DNA of 64,000 bases from Campylobacter concisus (lineage in GTDB: Bacteria; Campylobacterota; Campylobacteria; Campylobacterales; Campylobacteraceae). The notes under the pieces are model-generated. The model was given only the letters and a program-made list of their open reading frames with translations. It did not search any database and was not told where the DNA came from. Both the position numbers and the translations under genes were made by a program. Of this stretch, positions 46,627 to 55,829 are shown piece by piece (positions within the stretch are counted from its first letter, which is position 1; each line of letters starts with the position of its first letter). The stretch covers positions 1-64,000 of the forward strand of contig NZ_PPCE01000009.1 in assembly GCF_002913715.1 (NCBI RefSeq), read 5' to 3'.

Positions 46627-47985
46627 ATGAAAAAGATTATATTTGTAGCTTTAGCTATCTTAGTAATAGCTACATCACTAATAGTAATAAATAAAAGAAT
46701 GAATAAAGGAAATTTAATGGATAACAATAATACATATATAGTCATAGCTCCAAATGGAATGGAAATACCATTTGATAAAAATACAAATTTATCAGTCTCA
46801 CCACTTGATTATGGAAATGAAACTATAGGTATAAAAGAGCACTCCCAAATGCTTATTCAAGCTCACTCCATCCTAGACTCATCTCCATATAAAAACTATA
46901 AACCACTATACTATAATCCTAAACCAAATTCTATAGGTCAAACAGACTATCTATCATTTAAACCTTGGCTAGATATTAGTTATAAACCAAGCTCAACCAA
47001 ACTATCACCTTGGACTAAATCAGAAAAAGCTTACTATGAAAGTTTAAAAGATAAAAGAGATAGATATATCTATCTAGTAAAAAGAAGTAATCTAAAATGC
47101 ACCATGATAGATATCCCTGAAGATGCAATAGCTAGAGTAGATAGTAAAGGCAAACTAACTAAACCAGAATATGCTGAAATTTATGATGAAGTAAATGCTA
47201 ATAAAGGCACATTAAAATCAATGCTCTTTTCTGCAGAGTGGGGAATATGTGCTGGGATACTTGGAGACCCTATGGGATTTTCATATGGAAATGAAGCAGG
47301 CTTTAAAGCAAGAGATTATCAAAGAATTTTCTTAGCAGCTCAATTAGGAGTAGTAAAAGCTTTAGAATTCTTAGGTGATCTATTTGAATACACTACTTAT
47401 GATATAGGTCTAAATAAGAATTTACAAATGGCAGAAGAGTTTAGAAAACTATTTACTAATCCTCCACTAGATGAATATGGTATGATGCCTTATCTAGATG
47501 AGATAGTAGGTAATTACTTTGTGATGGATTTTAATAGGGACGGAGTAGTATTTGACCCAGAGGGAACAACACATAAATTTTTAAGAGAACTTGTAGAAGA
47601 TAAAGGTGAGCTATTAGATCCTAGAGACTTTGACGCTAATAAAACAACGAGGGAGGAATTTGTGTCATATCTCAAAAAGGAAATGCCACATTTTACAACC
47701 AGATTTGACAAAAAAGGCTTTCCAAATAGGATGACACAAAGAGACATAGGCCTTTACATCGACTCCACCCTCCTAGAATCCAAAATAATGTCTCTAACTC
47801 CACCTGAGGGCTATCCTAATGCACCATACTATAATACTCCAGAAGAGCTAACAAGACTATATGAGGCTAGTAAATTAGATAAAAAGCTAAATCCACTAAC
47901 GCCAGTAATGTATAGAGAAAGTTTTCCTGAATATCTTAGGCAAAAGATCCTAAGCTATGCAAAAGAGCATAATATAAAGGATTAA
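46627..47985 (+). CDS. Membrane-anchored protein, candidate immunity partner (copy B)
   Basis: A 452-aa paralogue of 44264-45604 with the same N-terminal anchor (KKIIFVALAILVIATSLIVI), the same central block (YKPLYYNPKPNS, LVKRSNLKCTMIDIPEDAI) and the same C-terminus (LRQKILSYAKEHNIKD). The differences cluster in residues about 45-65, 195-265 and 305-365, alternating with almost identical DNA. This mosaic suggests either gene conversion or selection for a changed binding face. Sel1-like segment REF/YQRIFLAAQLGVVKALEFLGDLF present. It starts 3 bp after the orphan module. Confidence 0.7.
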   Translation: MKKIIFVALAILVIATSLIVINKRMNKGNLMDNNNTYIVIAPNGMEIPFDKNTNLSVSPLDYGNETIGIKEHSQMLIQAHSILDSSPYKNYKPLYYNPKPNSIGQTDYLSFKPWLDISYKPSSTKLSPWTKSEKAYYESLKDKRDRYIYLVKRSNLKCTMIDIPEDAIARVDSKGKLTKPEYAEIYDEVNANKGTLKSMLFSAEWGICAGILGDPMGFSYGNEAGFKARDYQRIFLAAQLGVVKALEFLGDLFEYTTYDIGLNKNLQMAEEFRKLFTNPPLDEYGMMPYLDEIVGNYFVMDFNRDGVVFDPEGTTHKFLRELVEDKGELLDPRDFDANKTTREEFVSYLKKEMPHFTTRFDKKGFPNRMTQRDIGLYIDSTLLESKIMSLTPPEGYPNAPYYNTPEELTRLYEASKLDKKLNPLTPVMYRESFPEYLRQKILSYAKEHNIKD

Positions 47986-48174
47986 AGAATAAATTTAATA
48001 TCTATGGCTCCACTTGGAGCCAACTATAATATATTAAGTCACTACAATCAAGGACATAGGCATCTCTATGATAACCGGCCTAATAGAACTTTATAAAACC
48101 TCATATGAAAAACTAGAAGAAAACTATAAAGAGATAATGTATGTAAGCAATATATTTATCGCACTATTAACTTA
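47986..48174 (+). pseudogene. Decayed remnant of a third C-terminal module
   Basis: Begins like the region after copy A (AATAAATTTAAT, then the GGCTCC palindrome), then keeps only a piece matching the orphan module: AAGGACATAGG, then a stretch coding for ELYKTSYEKLEENYKEIM (about 48085-48140). Everything else is deleted and no ORF is left. It shows at least one further duplication or deletion round at the right end of the island. Confidence 0.8.
48006..48021 (+). repeat. Palindrome GGCTCC-ACTT-GGAGCC, second copy
   Basis: Same 6-bp stem as at 45625-45640 with one base changed in the loop, 21 bp after the stop of copy B. Both arms are kept intact while the flanking sequence has drifted. Confidence 0.7.
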
Positions 48175-48332
48175 AAAAAATAAATTAATTTTAAGAGATA
48201 ATTAGACCTTTTTATAAGAAAAATCGCAAATAGCGTTCTATACAAATTTTGATAAAGAATTTCAATATATTTTAATATCAAAATGAGCCGGATTTTGAAA
48301 AAATTAAAGCATATTTTTAAACTTGCTTTTAA

Positions 48333-49589
<1,257 letters not shown>

Positions 49590-49607
49590 AATTTAAAGGA
49601 AAATAAC

Positions 49608-50600
49608 ATGGCAAAGAATAATTTGATCGGAGGCTCTATCTGGGATGAGTATTCTAAGGTGGTGCAAGACAGGATGAATAACCCTAAATTTATGGGGGAG
49701 ATAACCGAAGAAGATGCTAAAAAGGCAAACGCAAAGCTTATTGTGGCTGACTTCGGTGCAGAAAGTTGCGGTGATGCGGTCAGGCTATACTGGCTTGTTG
49801 ATGAAAAGACAGACAAAATAATAGATGCTAAATTTAAAAGCTTTGGCTGTGGCACAGCGATAGCTAGCTCTGATACGATGGCTGAGCTTTGTATCGGTAA
49901 AACAGTCGATGAAGCAGTCAAGATCACAAACCTTGATGTTGAAAAGGCTATGCGCGACAACCCAGAAACACCGGCTGTCCCGCCTCAAAAGATGCACTGC
50001 TCAGTTATGGCGTATGATGTTATAAAAGCAGCAGCTGCAAGCTATAAAGGCATAGACCCAGAGCATTTTGAAGATGAGATCATCGTTTGCGAGTGCGCCA
50101 GAGTAAGCCTTGGTACGATTAAAGAAGTGATAAGACTAAATGACCTTCATACAGTTGAGGAGATCACGCAATACACCAAAGCTGGTGCATTTTGCAAGTC
50201 TTGCGTAAAGCCTGGTGGCCATGAAAAAAGAGAATATTATTTGGTTGATATATTGCGTGATACTAGGGCTGAGATGGAGCGTGAGAAGATCGAAGCTCAG
50301 GCAAATGCCCAAGCAAATCACACTTTAGGTGACATTAGCTTTGAAAATATGACAATGGTAGGACAGCTGAAAGCGGTAGAGTCTGTCATAGATAAGGAAA
50401 TTCGCCCAATGCTCGAGATGGATGGCGGAAATTTAGAAATTTTAGATATCAGAAATGATAACGGCGAAAATACTGATATTTATATACGCTATCTTGGTGC
50501 TTGCTCAGGCTGTGCAAGTGGCTCAACTGGCACTCTTTACGCGATTGAAAATGTCTTGCAAGAGAGTTTAAGCCCAAAAATTAGGGTAATGCCTATTTGA
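49608..50600 (+). CDS. nifU: Fe-S scaffold protein NifU
   Basis: A 330-aa three-domain scaffold: IscU-like N-terminus (ESCGDAVRLYW, KSFGCGTAIASSD, KMHCSVMA), a central [2Fe-2S] BFD-like domain (IVCECARVSLG and GAFCKSCVKPGGHE, about 165-205) and a C-terminal NifU domain with GACSGCASGSTGTLY (about 297-311). Works with NifS, directly upstream. Full length for the epsilon-type NifU. Confidence 0.95.
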   Translation: MAKNNLIGGSIWDEYSKVVQDRMNNPKFMGEITEEDAKKANAKLIVADFGAESCGDAVRLYWLVDEKTDKIIDAKFKSFGCGTAIASSDTMAELCIGKTVDEAVKITNLDVEKAMRDNPETPAVPPQKMHCSVMAYDVIKAAAASYKGIDPEHFEDEIIVCECARVSLGTIKEVIRLNDLHTVEEITQYTKAGAFCKSCVKPGGHEKREYYLVDILRDTRAEMEREKIEAQANAQANHTLGDISFENMTMVGQLKAVESVIDKEIRPMLEMDGGNLEILDIRNDNGENTDIYIRYLGACSGCASGSTGTLYAIENVLQESLSPKIRVMPI

Positions 50601-50606
50601 TTTATC

Positions 50607-50628
50607 AACTAGCCCTTGTGGGCTAGTT
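50607..50628 (+). terminator. Bidirectional terminator between nifU and miaA
   Basis: AACTAGCCC and GGGCTAGTT form a 9-bp GC-rich stem with a TTGT loop, followed by TTATTCTCTT on the plus strand and preceded by A/T-rich sequence giving T residues on the minus strand. It lies 6 bp after nifU and ends 1 bp from the miaA stop, so it serves both converging genes. Confidence 0.9.
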
Positions 50629-51504
50629 TTATTCTCTTAAAAATTTTAAAATTTCATTTCTAATTTGACCCAAATCACCCACAAATTTTTTTTCAAACTG
50701 TGAGCGATTAAAAGTTCGCTGACGTTTTGCTAACTGAGCCGTGTGCGTAGCTATGAGCTCTTCAAGCTCGTTTTTAGAAATTTTTTTATCTAAAAAATGC
50801 TTGCACTCTTTTAAACCTATTGATTTTAGGGGTCTTGGCTCACTTTTATATTTATCAAATAAAAATTTTGCCTCATCTATGAGCCCGGCTTCAAGCATGC
50901 CTTTTGTTCTCTTTTTGATACGTTCTCTAAGCTCATCTTTATCCCATAAAATTTCAAATATCGCTAGCTCTTTTATGATGCTCTCTTTAGTATTTTCTCT
51001 TAGCCAAATGCTTGGAATTTGGCTACTAAATTTATAAATTTGATACCATTTTTCGAGGCGATAAGAGTCGTTTTGGCTAAATTTGCTTGCAAACTCAGGA
51101 TCGATTTTTGCAGCTAAATCGTAAATTTCTTCATTGCTTAAATTTAGCTCACATTTTGGCACATCTGGTGCAAGTCCGCTAAGCATTGATTTTAGATAAA
51201 AGCCACTGCCTCCTGTAATGATGAGTGGACAGTCTTGTAAGCACGCAAAATTCTTTGCGTTTTTATAAATTTCAAAAAATGCCCCAACGCTAAATTCTTC
51301 ATCAGGATAAATTTCATCTACACCAAAGTGCTTTATGGCTTCAAGTTGCTCTTTATTTGGCTTTGCGCTGGCGATATCTATCTCTTTATAAAGTGCAAGC
51401 GAATCAAGGCTTAATATGACGCCATTAAGCTCCTTTGCAAGCTCAAATGCAAGATCGCTTTTGCCACTTGCCGTGGTGCCAATTATTGCAAATTCTTTAA
51501 ACAA
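50629..51504 (-). CDS. miaA: tRNA dimethylallyltransferase
   Basis: A 291-aa enzyme that adds a dimethylallyl group to A37 of tRNAs reading UNN codons. P-loop GTTASGKSDLA at residues 8-18, then LSLDSLALYKEIDIASAKP (substrate aspartate), ITGGSGFYLKSML and the C-terminal RQRTFNRSQF. The start lies 2 bp from the end of the upstream oxidoreductase gene. Confidence 0.95.
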   Translation of the reverse strand: MFKEFAIIGTTASGKSDLAFELAKELNGVILSLDSLALYKEIDIASAKPNKEQLEAIKHFGVDEIYPDEEFSVGAFFEIYKNAKNFACLQDCPLIITGGSGFYLKSMLSGLAPDVPKCELNLSNEEIYDLAAKIDPEFASKFSQNDSYRLEKWYQIYKFSSQIPSIWLRENTKESIIKELAIFEILWDKDELRERIKKRTKGMLEAGLIDEAKFLFDKYKSEPRPLKSIGLKECKHFLDKKISKNELEELIATHTAQLAKRQRTFNRSQFEKKFVGDLGQIRNEILKFLRE

Positions 51505-51506
51505 GT

Positions 51507-52721
51507 CTAGCCCTCGTAAAACGAGCTAAAGAGTAAAATTTCATCATTTTCCTCGTTATTTTTGCCATCTTTTATAAGACTAGCCAAAACACCAGCAAAA
51601 TACGGAGCAAAGCTAAGCTCATTTGGTCCATAGGCTTGGTTATAGATCAAGTTGCTATATACGCTATCGCGTCCAAGAGCTGGCTTGTCATTTGAGCTAA
51701 GAAGTACGAAATTTGCCCTAAAGCTAGGCTCTTTTAGCTCGCTTATACCAAGATGTGTCTTTAGTTCATTTAAAAAAGCATTAATCTTTTCAGTTTTAAC
51801 AAGCGTATCGATAGCACCGACTTGTAAATTTGTAATAATCGTAACGCCATTTTTAGTTGGATAAATTTTGGCAAATAAATCATTTAAAATGATTGGTTTT
51901 TTAGGGATTTGTCCTTCATTTAGGCTAATATCAATGGTATAAAATTTAGCCAAAATCGCATTTATGCTCGTGCCTAGCTTATTTGAAAGCTCTAAATTTT
52001 TTGAAGCGATCACAAAGTTATCGGCCTCATATTCTCCGTTATTGCCGGTAGCTTTTTGCACTATTTGCCCTTGCGTTTTTAGCTCATAAATTTCATCATT
52101 TATAAATTTTGCCCCGAGAGAATTTAACTCATTTATCAAAGCTTTTTTGAGCTCATTTGTATCAATGCTTGCGTTGTTGGCTAAATTTATAGCGCCTTTT
52201 ATGTTTTTATTTATTAGCCCAAAATTTGCAAGCTCTTTATCTACACTTAAAATTTCTTGCTCGCTATGGGCAACTTTTATCTCATCAAGCCTTTTTTTAA
52301 AGCTTTCGTCATTGCTAAAAAGTAGATAAACGCCGCTCTCATCGAAATTTATCTGCGGATATTTGTTGTTTAAATCTCTTAAAAATTCAAAGCTTTTCTT
52401 ACCAAATTTTGAAAACAAAATTTGCATCTTTTTGTCGTGAGCTTTGGTTGATTTAAGTGTAAAATTTGTCATCCAAGCTCTAAAATTTTCATTTAAGCAA
52501 ATACTTATATCAAGCTCGCTTTTTTTGCTAACTAGCCCCATAAACGAGCTAGATATCGCTCCATCTTTTGCAAGAGCGTGTGTACCAAAAGGCGTTAAAA
52601 TTCCATTTGTAAAATCATCTTTTTGGCTGCTAATAATTAAAATTTCTTCACCTTTTTTAGCTAATTCGTAAGCCGTAAATAACGCACTAAAACCATCTCC
52701 AATAATCGCTACTTTGCCCAT
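51507..52721 (-). CDS. FAD-dependent oxidoreductase (DAO type)
   Basis: A 404-aa protein started at MGKVAIIG (52721), which puts the dinucleotide-binding motif (AIIGDGFSALFTAYELAKKG) at the N-terminus and has AAAGGG upstream; a reading from 52796 has no such support. The C-terminus KPALGRDSVYSNLIYNQAYGPNELSFAPYFAG is like that of D-amino-acid oxidase-type flavoproteins. The substrate is unknown. Coupled with miaA (2 bp gap), divergent from mqnP. Confidence 0.82.
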   Translation of the reverse strand: MGKVAIIGDGFSALFTAYELAKKGEEILIISSQKDDFTNGILTPFGTHALAKDGAISSSFMGLVSKKSELDISICLNENFRAWMTNFTLKSTKAHDKKMQILFSKFGKKSFEFLRDLNNKYPQINFDESGVYLLFSNDESFKKRLDEIKVAHSEQEILSVDKELANFGLINKNIKGAINLANNASIDTNELKKALINELNSLGAKFINDEIYELKTQGQIVQKATGNNGEYEADNFVIASKNLELSNKLGTSINAILAKFYTIDISLNEGQIPKKPIILNDLFAKIYPTKNGVTIITNLQVGAIDTLVKTEKINAFLNELKTHLGISELKEPSFRANFVLLSSNDKPALGRDSVYSNLIYNQAYGPNELSFAPYFAGVLASLIKDGKNNEENDEILLFSSFYEG

Positions 52722-52811
52722 AATAACCCTTTGTTTTAAATTAATCTTGTAATGATAATATAAATTCAAATTTAAAGCAAAATGGTGTAAAATCAACCAT
52801 TTTTAAAGAAA

Positions 52812-53687
52812 ATGGAAATTTATCAAATGATAGAAAAATTAAAAGTTATTGCTGAACTTATCGTTTTTAAGCATTCTGTTTTTGCTTTGCCTTTTATTTT
52901 TGTTGCGATGATAGTTGCTAGCAAGATAGAAAGTGGCTCGGCTTGGTTTGGCTTTAAACTGCTTATTCTAGGTACTTTTTGCGCTGTTAGTGCTAGAAAT
53001 TTTGCTATGGCTTTTAATAGATATAAAGACGAAGACATCGACAAGCTAAATCCGCGAACTGCAAGCCGCCCAAGCGTTGATGGTCGTATCGGTAGGAGCA
53101 ATATGCGGCTTTTTATCGTGGCAAATGCGTTTATTTTTATCGTATGTGCTTATTTTATAAATTCGCTCGCATTTTGGCTAAGTTTTCCTATTTTAGCTGT
53201 TCTTGGTGGATATTCGCTATTTAAACGCTTTAGCGAGCTAGCACACCTAGTGCTTGGCCTTAGCTTAGGTCTTGCTCCTATTGCTGGTGTGGTCGCAGTG
53301 AGTGCTGCTATACCACTTTGGAGCGTGTTACTTTGCCTTGGTGTGACATTTTGGGTAGCTGGATTTGACTTGCTTTACTCACTTCAGGATATGAAATTTG
53401 ATAAAGAAAACAAGCTCTTTAGCATACCAGCTATTTACGGCGACAAGGCTACGCTATTTCTGTCGGCTATTTTTCACGCTTTAGCTTTTATATTTTGGCT
53501 ACTTTTTGCTTGGGCGGCTGGGCTTGGAGCGATGGCATTTTTTGGAATTTTAGTAAGTGGCGTTATTTTATTTTTTGAGCATAGGATCGTAAGACGCGAC
53601 TTTAGCAAGATAGATAGAGCATTTTTTACGTTAAATGGCTATTTGGGAATTTTATTTTTTATCTTTGTTTGGATTAGCGTATTATGA
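52812..53687 (+). CDS. mqnP: Menaquinone biosynthesis prenyltransferase MqnP (UbiA family)
   Basis: A 291-aa membrane protein with about eight helices. The first aspartate-rich motif is NRYKDEDID and the second is YSLQDMKFD, which bind the Mg-diphosphate of the prenyl donor. In Campylobacter, menaquinone is made by the futalosine route and this enzyme attaches the side chain; C. jejuni Cj0164c is the likely counterpart, also beside miaA. An alternative ATG at 52827 cannot be excluded. The next gene overlaps by 4 bp. Confidence 0.9.
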   Translation: MEIYQMIEKLKVIAELIVFKHSVFALPFIFVAMIVASKIESGSAWFGFKLLILGTFCAVSARNFAMAFNRYKDEDIDKLNPRTASRPSVDGRIGRSNMRLFIVANAFIFIVCAYFINSLAFWLSFPILAVLGGYSLFKRFSELAHLVLGLSLGLAPIAGVVAVSAAIPLWSVLLCLGVTFWVAGFDLLYSLQDMKFDKENKLFSIPAIYGDKATLFLSAIFHALAFIFWLLFAWAAGLGAMAFFGILVSGVILFFEHRIVRRDFSKIDRAFFTLNGYLGILFFIFVWISVL

Positions 53688-54205
53688 GTGAGATTAAGCT
53701 GTTTAAAGCACCTCTTGATATAGAATTTGAGTCTGATAAAGATGGGAGCGAGAAATTTAAAAGAGAGTTTGACTCCATCTTGCCGGGCGAAGAGGATGCG
53801 CTTGGGGCTTGGCTAAAACGAGCTAAATCGCGTGGCGAAACCAAAGAGAGCGATCAAGTTTTATTAACTTTGCTGATTGAGCTTCATAGAAAAGTCGATG
53901 CTCTGAGTGATTATATTAAAAACGAGCATAAGCAATATTTGCCACTAAAAGAGAGGACGAGTATCGAAGAAATCGGTTTTACACATATAAAAATAAGCGA
54001 AGAAAAATTTATAAAAGATGAAATTTACTACGCAAGGATTGCTATGCCTATCTTTCCAAAGAGAAATTTGAGCCTTTATTTAAGGGCTGTTAGTGAAAAT
54101 TTAGCAAAGATAGAAAATATGCACGAAGAGGATGAGGCTGACTGGAACGCTTATGTGACGGCTAGGGAACGTGTAATGATAAGAGAAATGAGAGCGAACT
54201 CGTAG
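53684..54205 (+). CDS. Conserved protein, possibly an atypical PilZ domain
   Basis: A 173-aa soluble protein overlapping mqnP by 4 bp. A helical region at about 60-90 (LLTLLIELHRKVDALSDYI) is followed by a beta-rich segment (IGFTHIKISEEKFIKDEIYYARIAM) and a final helix with VTARERVMIREMR. The layout resembles PilZ-like cyclic di-GMP receptor families, but the RxxxR and D/NxSxxG motifs are not evident, so the assignment is weak. C. jejuni has a gene of this type at the same place. Confidence 0.7.
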   Translation: MSEIKLFKAPLDIEFESDKDGSEKFKREFDSILPGEEDALGAWLKRAKSRGETKESDQVLLTLLIELHRKVDALSDYIKNEHKQYLPLKERTSIEEIGFTHIKISEEKFIKDEIYYARIAMPIFPKRNLSLYLRAVSENLAKIENMHEEDEADWNAYVTARERVMIREMRANS

Positions 54206-54215
54206 AAGGAAAAAT

Positions 54216-54722
54216 ATGGAAATTTATATTTTTTTAGGCTTTGGTATCGTTTTGGCGATAATAGTAGCTTTGATGTTGATAAAAGATAGTGAGACAAATA
54301 AAAAATTTGCGAGATTTGAGCGAGCGATAGAAAGCGTTATGCAAGAAAATTTTAATCTAAAAAAGCAAATTTCAATGCTTGAGGGCGAGGCGTTTAAAAA
54401 TAGCGAACAATATGAGCCACTTAAAAAACAGATAAAAGAAAATATTGATTTGCAAATAAATGAGAAAATTGTGCCAATAATTCGTGCAATTAAGAGTATT
54501 GAGCGAGTAATTGATGATTTTGCAACAGAGCAAAAAGATAGGATAGTTAGTCTTGAAGAGAGAACAAGAGATATTAATAAAATCGCACCAAGCGTTATCA
54601 ATGAAGAAGAGCAAATTTTAAAAATGTTTAAAGACGGGAAAAGTGCAGCGATGATCGCAAAGGACCTTCATGTTGGAATGGGGCGAGTCGAATTTGTGCT
54701 TAAATTTCATAAATTAGCCTAA
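54216..54722 (+). CDS. Membrane-anchored coiled-coil protein with C-terminal HTH (DUF6115-like)
   Basis: A 168-aa protein: one N-terminal membrane helix (IYIFLGFGIVLAIIVALML), a long coiled coil (about 25-125), and a C-terminal helix-turn-helix (EEQILKMFKDGKSAAMIAKDLHVGMGRVEFVL). Such proteins often lie beside motility genes in other phyla, but nothing here supports that. It is 10 bp behind the preceding gene. The counterpart in C. jejuni is the gene before moaA (Cj0162c). Confidence 0.75.
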   Translation: MEIYIFLGFGIVLAIIVALMLIKDSETNKKFARFERAIESVMQENFNLKKQISMLEGEAFKNSEQYEPLKKQIKENIDLQINEKIVPIIRAIKSIERVIDDFATEQKDRIVSLEERTRDINKIAPSVINEEEQILKMFKDGKSAAMIAKDLHVGMGRVEFVLKFHKLA

Positions 54723-54738
54723 ATTTACAGGCTAATTT
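54713..54738 (+). terminator. Terminator behind the coiled-coil HTH gene
   Basis: AATTAGCCT and AGGCTAATT form a 9-bp stem with an 8-nt loop, followed by TTAAAAAG. The left arm includes the stop codon. It ends the mqnP transcript before the moaA promoter. Confidence 0.7.
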
Positions 54739-54809
54739 TAAAAAGACTAATCTACTCTTAAACTACAAAAATTGACTTAAATTTTTATTTTGATTTAAAT
54801 CTTTTAACA

Positions 54810-54815
54810 TATAAT
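54810..54815 (+). promoter_or_regulatory. -10 box of moaA
   Basis: A perfect TATAAT 46 bp before the moaA ATG, in AT-rich sequence between the terminator and the gene; the ribosome-binding site is GAAGG 6 nt from the ATG. Confidence 0.6.
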
Positions 54816-54860
54816 TGAAAAAATTATAAAAAGCTCTAACCAAGCTTAAGAAGGTGCTTT

Positions 54861-55829
54861 ATGCTAGTTGATAAATATGGTCGGGTTGTTGATTATTTAA
54901 GGATTTCTGTAACTCAGCGTTGCAACTTTAGGTGTAGGTATTGTATGCCTACAACGCCATTTAGCTGGACGCCAAGAGAGAATTTATTAACCTTTGAAGA
55001 GCTATTTTTATTTGTAAAAGTGGCTATCGATGAAGGTATAAAAAAGATAAGAATCACTGGTGGTGAACCGCTTGTACGTAAGGATTTGGACGTTTTTATA
55101 AAGATGATAAGTGATTATAATCCAGACATCGATCTAGCGCTTACTACAAATGGTTATATGCTTTCACACTTTGCCAAAAGGCTAAAAGACGCTGGGCTAA
55201 AACGCATAAATATGTCGCTTGATACGCTAAATGAGCAAAAGGCTAAATTTATCGCACAAAAAAGTGTCTTGCACGAAGTTTTAGCTGGCTTTGAAGCAGC
55301 TCATGATGCTGGATTAAAGGTAAAAATCAACACTGTCGCACTAAAAGGTGTAAATGATGATGAGCTTATAAATTTGCTTGAGTTTGCTAAATTTAGAGAT
55401 TCTCAGATCAGATTTATTGAGTATATGGAAAATTCACACGCTAAAGATGATCTAAAAGGGCTAAGTAGCGATGAAATTTTAAAAATCATCTCACAAAAAT
55501 ATAATGTCACAAAAGATGGAAAACTACCAAATGCGCCTGCGTCTATTTATAGACTTGATGATGGTTATAAATTTGGCATCATTGATCCACACAAGCACGA
55601 CTTTTGCGAGAGTTGCAACCGCATCAGGCTAAGTGCCGAGGGGCTTTTGATACCTTGCCTTTACTTTGAAGAGGCTCTTAGCATCAAAAAAGCGGTTGAA
55701 AAAGGTGATATCGTAGCTGCAAGTGAAATTTTAAGGCAAGTGCTAGCAAACAAACCAAAAGAGAACAAATGGGCGATAGGTGCTAACAATGAAACCTCTT
55801 CGCGTGCCTTTTATCAAACTGGTGGTTGA
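54861..55829 (+). CDS. moaA: GTP 3',8-cyclase MoaA
   Basis: A 322-aa radical SAM enzyme for the first step of molybdenum cofactor synthesis. The N-terminal cluster is C21-x3-C25-x2-C28 ([11 protein letters not shown]); the C-terminal cluster is [28 protein letters not shown] is present and the protein ends in the conserved double glycine (YQTGG). queE follows with a shared base (stop TGA, ATG at 55829). Confidence 0.95.
   Translation: MLVDKYGRVVDYLRISVTQRCNFRCRYCMPTTPFSWTPRENLLTFEELFLFVKVAIDEGIKKIRITGGEPLVRKDLDVFIKMISDYNPDIDLALTTNGYMLSHFAKRLKDAGLKRINMSLDTLNEQKAKFIAQKSVLHEVLAGFEAAHDAGLKVKINTVALKGVNDDELINLLEFAKFRDSQIRFIEYMENSHAKDDLKGLSSDEILKIISQKYNVTKDGKLPNAPASIYRLDDGYKFGIIDPHKHDFCESCNRIRLSAEGLLIPCLYFEEALSIKKAVEKGDIVAASEILRQVLANKPKENKWAIGANNETSSRAFYQTGG

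Noticed and set aside
36938-47985. A complete type VI secretion cluster
   Set aside because: None of the tss structural genes, hcp or vgrG is recognisable; only cargo-like genes are here.
35341-48174. Prophage or transposon
   Set aside because: No integrase, transposase, terminase, capsid or inverted terminal repeat is present; the content is toxin/immunity-like instead.
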